Shown: in pieces, positions 36,712 through 50,400 of the stretch
Layout of the letters: each line of letters starts with the position of its first letter
Numbering within the stretch: position 1 is the first letter of the stretch
Source: Polytrichum commune
Taxonomy: Eukaryota > Streptophyta > Polytrichopsida > Polytrichales > Polytrichaceae
Direction of reading: 5' to 3'
NCBI GenBank assembly: GCA_950295325.1
Contig: OX485805.1
Span: forward strand, 45,224,758 to 45,288,757
DNA: 64,000 bases
Notes under the pieces: model-generated
What the model was told of the DNA's origin: nothing
Seen by the model: only the letters and a program-made list of their open reading frames with translations
Databases searched by the model: none
Made by a program: the position numbers and the translations under genes

Positions 36712-39700
36712 GACAAAACCGATTATTCCGTTCCGAAGGTAGTCCCTGTTCCAAAAATTGTTCCTGTTGAAGTTGAGGATGCTGTTAGTAAGCTTTTGCA
36801 AGGCATCGACTCGTGGTCATTTGATATCTTCCAAATCGAGGACGATGATCTACCCAAGGCAAATCATTTTGATTGAAGCAATATTTGAGCATGATTTAAT
36901 ACATCTTGAAGTCAATATTGGTATGTATTCCCGATGCATAATATAGGTGTGGTGGATGATGGAATTGTGAATGGATAATAAATGAATTGTGAGGATTTTT
37001 ATATTGTTGCAGATGGCAGAAAAAATATTTAGGATCTTGGGTGTGTTTGATAATTTTCCAATTGACATGAAGAAATTTCGAGCATTTGTTCGCTCAGTAA
37101 GTGCATTTGTTCCTTAAACCACAAGGTTTGTGGATTTTGGTGCACTTTTGTGCACTCATGAATGTGTTGCAAATTGATGTTCTCCACAAAAATGCATTGT
37201 GTGTGCACATAGTAAATTGCGTCAACCTTTTGACCATATTCTTAAGGCTTGGATTCCTTTCATGTGCAGATGGTCGCTCGATACCAACCAAATCCATACC
37301 ATAATTTCCGGCATGCTTGCGATGTGCTTCATGCAACGTAAGATTTTCATTGCATCTCTTCCATCATGTATTATATGATTAAGAACCTACATTAATTGTC
37401 TACAACAAGTTTGTCAAAGTAAATCTTCGCATATGTGTTTACAAGACAAAAATCAAAGTAGACAAGCCTAAAACAATAACTTTGAACACATGTAGGGATT
37501 CTCGAACAAGGTAGAAATTGCATGAGCACATGGGCAAAGTCAAATGAGAATATGACCATTGAGCTTTAAAAGAAATCAAGTGAAGATGGATATCTTTTGA
37601 ACTCTCAAGGTGTTGCTCATAGATGTCCTTGAACAACTTCTTTTGGGTACACGCATGCAAACTTGAATATGTATACAAACGTTAGATAGTGATGAGGATT
37701 TAAACATGTCTATCTCAATCATAACCCAGTACTCATTCCCATTTTTCATCCATGTACAACCCCTCCAAACATTGTAGCTCTACAATGATCGAGGATGGTC
37801 ACCAGTCAAGCCTTCTCTTGAACCCCAAAGATTCCCTACATGAGAACTACATTTTGAGATTTGGTATAACAATCCATGAATTGACATGGGTATTCTTTCA
37901 ACAATACCAATATAAATGATATAACGTTCTAAATGTGTATGATTAATGCTATGATTTATGATGTGTAGGTATTTGATGCTCACCCTCACAGAGGGTGCAC
38001 AAAGGTTGAACAAGTTGGAGATATTTGCGCTTGCTCTTGCCGCATTGTGCCATGATGTGGATCATCCTGGTTTGACAAATGCATTTCTAGTAGCTGCAAG
38101 TGACCCGATTGCCCTTCGATACAATGATAAAGCAGTTCTGGAAAGTCATCATTCGGCGACAACCTTTCTAACAATGCGGGTTAGTAGGTATCTTTTACTT
38201 TCCCTGTTATATCCTAGGAAGAACCAAAAAACATCCACTAGCATGAACAAATAACTTAGTCCACGTTAGAGTTTCAACTATCATGTTGATAACTTTTTAG
38301 ATTATTCAACAAAATTTGCTAGATTGTTAGGTAATTTATTTGTACTTGTTGTATGTGATTGTAGTGGGTGTTCAAGTGCAACAATTGTGCAATAAATGGA
38401 AATTGTTGACACGAGCATATTATTATTCAACGAACAAAGGTTGTTTATGGGTTTGGTACATTTGGCCTCAACCAAGTGCATTGGGATTTGTATATGCTTG
38501 TTTTTTCAAGCTGAATTTGAACTCATTTCCCAAAAAAAATCATAAATATATGATAGAGTTAGAGATTGAGTAATATTATGAACATTCAATCTAGTCTCTG
38601 ATAATAATAAAAGAGAACAAAGGAGAGCAGTTCGATGCTTCTTTTCTAGAATTCAAGCACATGAGATCCATACTTGATTGGAGAGTCCACTAATTGAGAA
38701 ACAAACTTGAGAAAACTTCTAAGCACTAGTGGATTGGAGTATCGGTGCTTTGCGTGGAGCTCACAAAATTTTGACATCCCATATACTTGTGGTTGATATA
38801 GGGACATGACACGGTCAATATAATGGCATCATTAGATGAACCTCATCAACGTCATTTACGAAAACTTGTGATATCATGCATCCTTGCCACTGACATGGGT
38901 CTTCATGCGGAGATCCTTGGCAACTTCACCACAAGACTAGTTGATCCTCGGCCTTTTGAGATGTCAGGTCCATACCAATCACCGGGTCCAAATATACCTG
39001 ATACAATTGATGTAGGTGTTGTGGGGAATGGAATTGAAGGTGGACAAGATAACAATTCTTCAAGTCAATACCTTGGGAATTTTGGGGAAGCAAAGAATGA
39101 CGGGTCACTAAATATGGCTAGGAAGGCCCTGCCAAAAAGCGGCCCACCTTTGAGTAGTAGTGGTGACGTGGTGTTGTTCCTACAAATGATCATCAAATGT
39201 GCAGACTTGAGCAATGTGATCAAACCATTCTTTTTGTCAAAACGGTGGTCTGCGTTGCTATGTTTGGAGTGGTTTCGACAAGGGGACATAGAAAAGGAGC
39301 TTGGCATGAATATTTCAAAGTTTATGGATAGGGAAGACCCAACAACCCTTATGTTCGTTACACTCCACCTTGGTTATCGCCTCAAATGAAAATAATATGT
39401 AAATTCTCAACAACCCATACAATCAATCATAATATATATGTTTAGATTTTCATACAAAAGAAATATGTTTTGGATTGTCAATATCCAATCAAGATGAAAT
39501 ATTATTGGTTTGGGTTGTCTATGAATCGACCCAAGAAACATGTCACAAAGAAGGAAAATGCTTGATGTTGGAGGACGATACTTCTCAAGTCACTCAAACA
39601 TCTTGGCTTGAAAGTTTGTCCCCTCATTCTCCCCTCACTATTGTCACGAGTATTTCATAACATTACTCTATATTCAACTTTTGTGTTGTAGGCCCACATG

Positions 39701-40596
39701 ATATAACAATGGGTTGCTCAAAAAGTTGTGCAGGGAGACTCATATTCATATTGAGTTCTCAACATCCCATTGTTATATTTTGAGGGCTCATATCACTAAG
39801 TAATGTTATGTTATAGCGCCTCCATATTTCAATTGTTTGATTTGAAAATCCCCATTTCCAACTTGATGTAAAGCTTTAAAAACATGCATAAGATGTTTCA
39901 ACAACTTCAACTTTATCAATGGACTGTAGGGACAAGGCCAATTGATGTTGGAATTTGTGGTTTGAGATGTGGATATTCACTTAATATCATATAGAATACG
40001 AAACTTGGCTAGTCCTCCATGGATTGTGCAATTTGGTGTTGGTGAGCGATGAGTGTGGGACACTTTTGGGGTTTAAAAGCAATGCTAGCTTGTATTACAC
40101 AAATGTATGTTGATTTGAATATAAATCATTGTAGCTTGGCAAACTCAAAGATTGACGAATACCTAAATGATTTCATTGATCAATATAAACTATTATATTT
40201 TGATTGCTTAATTACATAAGCATAGTGACATTGACCATGAGTATTTCCAATTTCGTCTACACTCACTTGCTAAAGAGGTGATGAGGTTGTCAAGTAGTAG
40301 TGTAATGATAACCTTTCAATGTTCATTTGTGTATTCAACACGTCACAAGTGATGTTAGTGCATCTACAAGTAATTATAAATGTTGATTGTGGTTTGTTCA
40401 ATTTTGTAGGGCTATGACATGCGGATGCATTGATTTTGTCGCAAAACCAATGTACGAAGCTACCTCACTTTTCCTTCCACGACTAAATGATGAAGCTCTT
40501 GCGAATCTTACTTTGAATCGCAGCTTGTGGAACACTTTTAGCACAAGTGGACGCCGAGCCTCAGAGGCAATTTATCTTTCAAATAAGTTCAAATAA
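36712..40596 (+). CDS. Class I cyclic-nucleotide phosphodiesterase domain (N-terminal part of a PDE-cyclase)
   Basis: Exons: 36712-36858, 37013-37096, 37270-37337, 37969-38179, 38802-39352, 40410-40546 (or on to a stop at 40,594-40,596). Phases agree. The first exon has [12 protein letters not shown], a usual PDE catalytic-domain entry. [11 protein letters not shown] carries the general-acid His. [12 protein letters not shown] fits the HD(x)2H(x)4N signature. [20 protein letters not shown] and KCADLSNV (metal-binding Asp) follow, then [12 protein letters not shown] and FMDR. So all metal ligands are present. The final exon gives [14 protein letters not shown], where the purine-clamp Gln and Phe of other PDEs are replaced. 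The first intron needs a GC donor (AAG|GCAAAT). The first exon starts mid-protein, so 5' exons are missing. Product: hydrolysis of cAMP or cGMP to 5'-NMP, cytosolic. It is fused to, or adjacent to, the cyclase at 41,411 onward; the last exon can splice on at 40,547 or stop. Confidence 0.85.
37338..37968. other. PDE intron without other features
   Basis: This GT-AG intron (donor GTAAGA, acceptor TGTAG) separates the HNFRHACDV exon from the HDVDH exon. I see no nested gene or repeat. Confidence 0.5.
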
Positions 40597-41410
40597 TGTT
40601 GAGGATGTATAGAAATAAAACCTATAACATAACCGAGCCGCTTGAGAGGGTTCATGGGCCAGAGAATAAAAAAATAAATATGCTAGAATAATTTGTATGT
40701 ATATTCTTGGGCTCTCATATTCAATGTCGAATTTGGGATGCACAGTGCAACACCTTATTGACATGGGAGCTTTTAAGGTTAAATTTGGCTATCTCTACAA
40801 GGTTAAAAAGGGAACCTCTACAAACGGCTTTGTAATGCTATGATCTTGGAGTCTTAATATTATTGTTTAAGAAAAGCTCAACCACACACAACTTGAGTTT
40901 CATGGGTCGAGGTAAAAACACTTAGACTCTTACACTTGCCTAATATGGTGTAGATTTGGTTCCTCATGTTCTTAGGTCGGTTCTCAGAGTTGAGGCCCAA
41001 ACTTGAAATTGTAGCCATCAAACTCCAAAGCTCTACAAGTTCAACTCATATAGTGATACTTGATAATCAAACTAATAGCAAATAAGAGCCAACACCATGA
41101 CGAAGGTCCATCGTCTAAAACACATGTAAAGGTTTAGATTCTTGTGACACTTGTTGAAGTATGTTTGGGGGGACACAACAAGATGTTTGCTCAAACTCTA
41201 CACGGTAAGGGCTTGAGTGTCCATTTATATATATGCAACTTTTGAAGATGGAAGTCCTATGGGGTTCTTCAACATAAAAAGGTGCTACCATCAATATTTT
41301 ACAACCGTAGCGCAATCATAACAATGCAACATGTGCGAACTAAATATTGTCAAGTCTTAGAGTGGTAGTTGGGTGACAACTAACATCACACATGTATCTA
41401 ATATTGGCAG

Positions 41411-44400
41411 GTTGCAAAAATCATTTTAGGTCCATTTTTCCCGCCTCCCCTTTCAATTGACCGAATTCCAAGTAATTTTTCCGAAGCTCCCATCAAACTT
41501 GAAGGAAAACTCTTCGCCCCAACCCTAAGTGAATATGGAGCACAATCGGATCCTCGTCAACGACCGCTCGAAAGCCCACGCTTGCTTTCCGAAACCTATG
41601 CACATCGAGCAAGTGTGAAGCCTCTATTATATATGGGCGATAACCGACACCCCACACTCATGGCCCCGCTCCCGATTGGGGAACGAAGGGTTTCGAGCCC
41701 TAAAACATCCTCCATCAAGGAAAGTCTTGAAAGCTTAGTAAACTTTCGGCGTGGGTCAAGCCCACCCGTGATCTTGAATGGTGGGAATGGCAAAGAATTA
41801 GGGCCCTTTTTACGAGTCGGATCCATATATGATAAAAGTCCCTCTGACAAGTTGCTTATGGATGACAAGAAAACGGACAACTTAATGTATAACAAAGGCC
41901 CCTCCACTATTGCCTTACCTCGCCGTGGCTCAGCAATGAAAATATTGACGACCGCTGACATACCCATGTCGTCTCCGTTCAAGTTGACCGGGCTTGCATC
42001 TGTGCGGGACCCGAAAACGGCTCCAATTCTGAAGCGAAACTATGGGTTTTGGGAAACGATTCGACGTCATCCGACTGGAAGGAAAATTAACAAAGTGTTG
42101 GACACAACAATATGGGTGTCGATTAATATTCTCGCGACGTTCATAGGGTTGTTTGCGGATGACTTTGTGAAGTCGTTTTTCCCAAAACAAGTATGATAAT
42201 GTGTTTTTCTTTTTTATGTGATTTGAAGGTTTATGTGTGTGTACAATCTTGACATATAGACAAAGGCAAATATGTGTCATGATGAGGCATATTTCATTCA
42301 CATCAAGCAAGTTTGGTTGGCGTCATCTCTCTATATACAAATTATCTTAGAAATGAAAATATTTATTCATAATCCATAAACTATTTAAGGTATTCTAAAT
42401 GTCTAGATTAACGTAGCTTGACTCTTGGGTAACAATATATTACAAGAACCTTATCATATGCTTGATTTCAATTATGAATAGCAACTCATTTGTTTTTCAT
42501 CCACTGTCTACATTGACGATACGTTTCACAACTTTGTTCTTGGATGGTCCTCAAAATGTTCATTGTCAAAACAATGTAAAATTTTCTAGTGTGCTCATGT
42601 ACTAATGTTAATAATCCACTTATACAACGTGACATTCAATGAGGGTACGTTATTGCCATTTCCGCTTCCTCGCGCGGTCTACAATGATGTTAAGATTAAA
42701 TTATTAATTGTGTCTCTAATAAAAAATGATCTGAATAATATTATGAGCGTGCATTACATTATGATTAGTGTTATGTCTTCCACAGTTCATTAATGAATAA
42801 AAATTCTTACACCATGTGTCAAAAAATTCATGCAGGCCGATATATTTGAACTACATTTTCTTATTGCATGCATGGTTGTGTTCATATTTGAACAACTTGC
42901 GTTATCAGCTCTTCGACAAAATTATTTTTTCGGATTTTTCTTCTGGTAGTAACATAACAAGTAGTTTGTTTTTTTCTTTCTTTTTCTCAATTGCTTTCAT
43001 ATTCAAACAAATCCCCACCATTACCATCACGGGTTTGGAAAACACATTACTTTAACTCCAAAACCATTTCATTTTGTATTTCGTCATGTAAAGTGCAAGC
43101 GTAGAGCTTTCACGTAATTTTTCCATGTATACTTTTTCTTTCTTTCAATATTCACGTATTTTGAAAACGTTTGTTGGTATAAATGTGAGAGTGTTTTTTG
43201 TGATGGGAACGGGTATGTGCAGGCTTGATTTGATTGGGAACCTGTCACTTGTGGCTCTCATCACCAACATTTATCAACAGAACCTTGTGATTGCAAGAAC
43301 TGGAAGAGCAGCTAAATTGGTGACTAGATTGAGCAAATTAATGCAAGCTTCGCATTTCTCAAATTGCTTTCCACTCAGTCAACTAATGAGGGTACGAATC
43401 TCCATAAAATTGTGTTCAAGACAATATATTTTCATATGAAAGTTCAAGCATGTGTGTGTGTGTTCAAGACAATATATTTTCATATGAAAACTCAAGCATG
43501 TGTGTGTGTTCAAGACAATGTATTTTCATATGAGAACTCAAGCATGTGTGTGTGTTCAAGACAATGTATTTTCATATGAAAATTCAAGCATGTTTTCATA
43601 TGAAAACTCAAGCATGTGTGTGTGTTCAAGACAATGTATTTTTATATGAAAATTCAAGCATGTTTTCATATGAAAACTCAAGCATGTGTGTGTGTGTGTG
43701 TGTGAGCGCCCCCCATGAATGTTAAAAAATATCAAATAGCAAGTGTTAATGAGAGCAAGAGGCATAGTGATGTATAGATGTTAACGACATGGCTAGAATA
43801 GTTGGGGTGGGGGGCATAGTAGGTATTGTACATATGTAGGACCATGTTGATCAAGAAAGGATGAATTCAACACTAGGAGTTGTTATTGTGATATTTGTTT
43901 AGTAAACTACAGTAAACACGTGATTTGGTGCGGTCCACACTATTCATCGTCGACCGTCATAGATTGTCTGGCAATCTCTGGGTGGCAACTAGAGAGGGTG
44001 TCACGTGACACTTGGTGCTACGTGACAAATCATCAGTAGCATTTTTATTTAACATGGCACACCAATCATATTGTCATACTAAATCAAATGTTTAGTTTTT
44101 TCTAGTTATTTCATTGCTTCTTGCATGGCTTTGCCTGATCCATGGAACAAAATACTACACAACCTTTATCACTTCAACTATTTAAAAGCGAATGAATATG
44201 TAATTCCTATGTTTAGATTTGAAAACCAAAATTCCCATATTAATATTTGAGATTTTGAAAATACAAAGTTCAAAATTTTTGGTGTTTTCTTTAAATAGTT
44301 TAATTAGTGCTGAAGTGATAAAGGTACTATTGTAGTCACCGATCTTGGAACTTCCATGGACACAATGTGCACAAAGCCAAGGGAACCTAAAGAAAAGTGA

Positions 44401-47400
44401 AAGAGAGAAAGAGGAGAGGTGAGAAGAGGAAGGAAAGGAAGGGTGAGAAAACACTCCACAACAAGTAGAATAATTTGTTGGCTCTGTCTGTAGGACAGAG
44501 ACTATGCATCAACTTCTTCGTTTCAAGAGCAAATTTCCTAACCACTTTGTGTTCACACTTGGACGTTACTTGTTTTTGTTATTGTTGGTCCACTTTATGT
44601 AATGTGGATGTTAACTAAAATTATATATATGTATATATATAACACTATAATTGCTTCCTAAAATGCATTGAAAGAAATCTAGTTAACTATAGTTATTTCG
44701 TCAGTTCTTGATTATGTATTCTAAAAATTTTGGGTAATAAATGGGTAGCTTCAATTCTTGACCTGCATTTGAGAAGAAGGTGCACAAAATCCAAGAAAAG
44801 TTTGGTATAGTAAATAGCCATGGATTGGCATGAGCAAAGTGAACAACTATAATTGTAGTCTTTCATAGTAAAGGACAGAGCCTCACGGTTCTACTGTTTT
44901 CTTGTTGACATTGTGATTACTGGAACTTGAAGCTGAGCGACCCTTGTTCTCCATCAATCAATCAATCGATAACCAATGTTAGACAATCTGACGTGAATTT
45001 GAACCCGATGGCTTTACCTAGCTCGATCAATGTTCTTTGCTACAGCTCATCCGACACAAGAACTCGATTCAAGACGACGACGAGGAGGACGAGAAGGAGT
45101 TCATGCGGGAGGGCATGTTGTCGGTGACCGGAAAGCCGAGCCAAGTGTGGACGCGGCTCTCGGAGCTCACGACGCAAAAGCTCATCATCGGGCTCCTCGT
45201 GTTCATCGTGTTGACGCCGTTCTTGCGTGTGGTGACCACCGACTTGGGTCCCATGGTGTCGTTGAACATGCTCGACGAAGCTCCCGTGTGCACTTTGCAA
45301 TTCAATGTCTCGTTGGGGAAGCTCTTGGACCTCAACACGAGGCACAACTATGAGCTCGTGTATTTGGGGGTGAAGGGCGGGTGTTGCCCGACACGCAACT
45401 ACTCCAACGACGTCGTGTGCTCGGTGAACGACTTGAAGAGCCTCTACACACAAATCCTCCCGGACCCTAGAAAAGCATCCGATGCGTTACAAGACGTGCA
45501 AAGAGACTACCGGACCATGGAACTCAAGGTCGTGATGAGTGACACGAATCAATCGGAGGGCTATTATTCCATCCGCACTCAAACGCAAGCGTCTCACCGA
45601 ATGAACGTGAGCCACCACTTTCAATTCAACTTCGTGAAGGCATGGGGGTTCATGGCATTTTCTATAGGATTTTGTTATTAAGTGACTCATGTAGTGGTTG
45701 AGCTTGAGTGGAACCTGAAAATTATCACCAAAGGGAACTCGTGAGGTACCATTGAACACGTCCGTAGGGCTAAACACCCACCCATAACGTGATCTTGAAA
45801 TCACCACTCAGTCTGCTAAAATGTCACTTATTATTTGAGCAATCTATAAGATATAGTGGACAATCATTCTTCAAAACCGATGAACAACCTTTAGGAGGCG
45901 AGAGGCAAATTCAATTGCTACATTGGGCCCCAAGTTGCTAGACAATACATAGTCTTACCAAGATCTGATCCTCTGAAGTTGAGGATCCCATTTAGGGACA
46001 TTTGATTGATACGAATCTTTCAGATGGATGCTGCAAAAATCAAAACTCCACTCCAAACATGAACACCCTAAAATCTTGCACAATGAATACATACGGATTG
46101 TGGAATGTCGACAACCTTAACACCATGTGATCCCATGATGTTGGTTTTGGACCATATACCAACAAAAGTTTGAACCATTGTAGCTTTTTTTCATACAAAA
46201 CATTCAAACATAAGGCAGACCTCGTAAAGTGACTCCAAAACCGCTTCACGTTCAACACTTCATTGCGTGGCATGTACCTTAAGCTTGTTGATGCGTTTTC
46301 ATGAACTTGTTTGGTAACACGTGATTCTAAATTCGATGCTTGTGAATCAGATGGTGTGGACGATTATTATGCTCTTTGTTCTAGGTGCATGGTCATTCTT
46401 TCTAAGCCGCGACTCCAATCAACTGTTAATCCAGGCAAGTAAAAAAAAATAAAAATCCCATTTCCCAGTCAGTTTCGCAAACATTCGAGTGCTCGAATCT
46501 TGAGCGGCGTGTCCAAATTTGGCAAGTTTGGAGACCAATCACTGATGCGTTTTGGCAAGTTGCGCATGAATATAGGAGTCTATTATTATTTTTTCCTTAG
46601 AAAACAACATTTTAAATATACAATTATGTGAAAGTTTTTTCAAATTTTCATTATAGAGTGCATTTGAATATGTGAACCATATGGCCAGACCCAAGGGTCC
46701 CATCGGTCCCTGGTTCTTGCGTAAGCTCTCCGATTCTTTCTACGAAGGCGGCAATTGACTGCTCGCATCATGAACTATGTGGGGACATTCATATCAAATT
46801 TTTGCAATGTTGACATTCAAATCAAATTAGTCATTTTTAGGGGTATCATGCTCATTTTTTGGATGGATTTTTGGAGAAATAAGTAAGAACAATTTTTTTA
46901 TATTAAAGTTATTAAAAGGAAAACTTAGCTGAGAGAAAGAGAGATTCAATAATACGCTGCGAGATGCAGTAATGACTTCTAGCCAACATCTACATGTTTA
47001 AGTTAAAGGTTATGTTGCAACATAAACACTCCAACAAAATAAATAATTAATGACGTTTTGAGACAGAGTCTATGTGGGGCCCCGGGACCCGCCATGAGGT
47101 TCATATGGGAATTGCTTAAAGTGACGGGAATGGATGAAGTTACCTTACTCTATGAGTCGATCTTATTCTTCCATTGTCGCGAATTTGATGAGGTTTCATG
47201 TTGATTTTACATGTGGCTCACAGCCAATTGAACGCATGGTAGATTTCGTAAAAGAGTTAGCCGAAGACCCGGTGTCGTTTGCAGGGAAAGCTTTGACACA
47301 GCCGGTTGCTCCTTCTGTTGGACGGGTAATTTTTTATCCAACGTTTTTATTTTTGGTCTTGGCATTTAAAAGTAAGCCTACGCATGTACACAAGGTTGGG

Positions 47401-50400
47401 AATTGCAACCCTATGTTTGGTAAGCATTGATTCAATGTTTGTGATTAAGTATGACTATATTAGGGCTAGTTCACATGGGATCCCAAGTCCCACTCACGTT
47501 AGCAAGTCCCCAACTTTTGAACCTCAAAACCATTAGAATATAGTTAAGTATTAGTAAAATTGGATCTTGATTACTTTATACAATAGTATTTGCGGGACTT
47601 GGGATTGAGAGTTGGGTCTAGCTTTTTGCTCGACCTAACCCTCAACACAAGTCCTAAGCCTCACCTCCAGAAAGTGTGGCCATGTAGACATCCATGTCAT
47701 AGTTGGGGGGGACTTACGACTTGGGTCCCCCCTGTGTGAACTAGTAAGTCTCAGCTTCCATGCTTCTCAACGGTTGAGATTGCACGGATCAACTTCAAGT
47801 GACTTGAAACTTAGAAGTTGGGACCCCTGTGTGAATTGGTAAGTCCCAACTTCCATGCTCCTCAATAGTTGAGATTGCACGGATTGACCTCAAGTGACTT
47901 GGGACTTAGGACTCGGGACCCGTGTGAACCGGCCCTTAATGCGAAATCGGTGTTGATGATGCTTGAACTCCGAGGCTAGTGAACATTTTTGGGTTGACAT
48001 TTGGGTTTCGCAACATGTGAGTTACCGAATCGTTTTCATGGTCTTCATTATATCCTTGGTGCATCCAAATTTTCGTGCTATAATGCCAACATTGCGAGGG
48101 TTTTGATCGACGAGGCTGCAGGTTATGGAAACAAGGATGGTCGAAGCCGCGTTAGTGAAAATTGCGAGCTTGACGAAAGTGGGCCTTGGAGATGCAGGCA
48201 TGGACATTTTATCTGCGAATCTGAAAGGAGCCGAATTCAATCGTAAGTTTGCTACCACGAATGTTGGGCCGGTGTATATTAGGTAAAAGAGCATGGGATC
48301 ATTTAATCAACATCAATAATGGTATCAAAGCACCTATCAAATTTGTAATACGAGTCAATTTATTTGGGTTTTGGTGGGTATTTCAAGGTGTGAGAGACTC
48401 TTTGTATACCTGAATTGTTATTTGGGTCAACACCATTAAACCATATTGATATTACGGCAATTTTACCTCGGTATGAAGGTTTCCTGCATGGTGTATAGAC
48501 TCGAATGGTATCGAAAACAAAAATATTCTCAAATACCCGTACCTTACTGGTGTCAAAAAAAAAGTGAAATCCTCATTACACATTCCGAAATTGTTTAAAA
48601 CATAATACGCTATCGGTGCAACACTGGTTGCTTGTTTTTCATCTTCATGAAATGTCCAAGGAAGGGGTATAGAGCTCTAAGCTAGGATGTATACACAAAA
48701 AAAGAACCGCTCCGCTTAATTGTTCTCTTGACATATGCAGATGTGTAACTTGCAGATATACTGCAAACATAGAAATGAATGTAGACATTAAGCTTGATTG
48801 AAAGTGTTAGACAAGATATTGGGTTCTGGATTTTTTTTTTTCCTCTGTCAGACAACTTGGCATTTAATCCAAAAAGCCTGAATGATGGACTATAATCTAT
48901 ATTCTTGAACGTAGGTAGCTTAGTGTTGGAGATGTTGTTGAAACAGCTATGATTCCCGGGAAGATGATACGCGCGTGCTTTGGGTTCTGTGATATCCGAA
49001 ACTTCACCGATGCCACCGAGTGTTTGCAAGAAGACGTGATGATGTTTGTCAACAAGATTGCGGATGTGGTGCATAATAAAGTGGTGGCGCACCAAGGATT
49101 CCCAAATAAAAACATCGGAGATGCGTTTCTACTTGTGTGGAAGAAGAGCGTATCCGATAATGTCAACAAGGTGTGACTTTTGTGCCTATTATAGATATAT
49201 GTTGTTGTATAATGTAAGTATCTCTAATAGAGTCCACTATCATAAGGTGGCAGTAGTCCGCAGGCGAAGAGACTCTTCACTCACAGTGGCCTCCATTCGA
49301 GGTTGGCGTATCTCTCTATCTATCAATCTAAGTATTCCTAATAGGTATGTTACTTTCAAACACTGTTAGGGTGAGGACTCAAATAGGACATTTTCTCTCA
49401 GTTTATAAGGTATGTGGGTGTTATTGAGTTACTTTTCTTAATCAGACATCTATATTTGATCGGTGTGTGGTTCAATGAGGAACAAAGAACAAACGCCATA
49501 TAGACGCATGTTTATAAGCTTCAAATTTTATCATCTACTTCACACCCAATAGTGAACCCTGAAATTGCGACGACCAATTTCGTCAATACTATTGTTACAG
49601 GAACGATTGAAACCTTGTCAGTTTGTGCATAACCGATTTCTACTTTGTGTGCTATAGGCAAGAGGCAGATCATTTGCTGACCGTGCAATTCAATCGTTTC
49701 TTGACATAATTCAATGCATCGAAACATCCCACACCTTGGCTGAATATGCCATGCATCCTGCGATTCAAAGGCGTATGCCTGGTAAGATGGGAAACATTAC
49801 AGATTTCTAACAGATTTCTAACAGATCTACAGATTTGATTATTGGGCAAAATATGGCCAACTTGCTATCAACCTACGGTATCACCTTGTGTTGGAGGGTT
49901 CTGTGATATTCATGGGGGAAGCATACTGACATGATTGATATGATTCTTACATGTAACAATGCACTAGGAGTGGAGCATAATATTGCATAATGGATTGGTA
50001 CCGGTGCATTCCATGCAATAGAATGCATTTGCACACCTCGGTGAACCTGGAGTGTTGCATGATGTAGACTCTTGTGAGGACATTTGTTGATTGGGATTGA
50101 ATTCCTGAAAAAATCAACTATAAATCCCTGGATGTTGCCAACAATATTTTTGCTTTCATAGATGGACTAAAAACTTTGATTTCGTGGTTTCAACAAAAAC
50201 AATTTGACAACTATCTACACAGCTGTGAATGATCACTATTAAACCCACATCACACATCTATGATGTTGGCCAAAATCTTCACAAGCTTCATAAACTCAAG
50301 TTCAAGAGAATTGGTTGCATGAGGTATGATCCTTTGCCGCGGCGATTGCCAGGTTACAAGATCCACATGTAGACTCTTGTGGGGACATTTGTTGATTTGG

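Noticed and set aside
39475-39660. Possible extra exon between PDE exons
   Set aside because: Its text matches nothing in PDE domains, and exons 39,352 and 40,410 already join in phase to continue the fold into [12 protein letters not shown].
41596-42310. Minus-strand frames opposite the cyclase linker exon
   Set aside because: Antisense to a well supported exon with correct phases; no motif.
43364-43765. Regularly spaced repeats that could suggest a CRISPR-like array or a repeat protein
   Set aside because: Units are contiguous with no unique spacers and lie in a spliceosomal intron of a eukaryotic gene; this is a minisatellite and its open frames follow from the repeat.
45040-45453. Minus-strand 137-codon frame opposite the cyclase exon
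   Set aside because: His/Val/Glu-rich antisense by-product of the GC-rich cyclase exon; the plus frame has the conserved cyclase membrane-domain text and matching splice phases.
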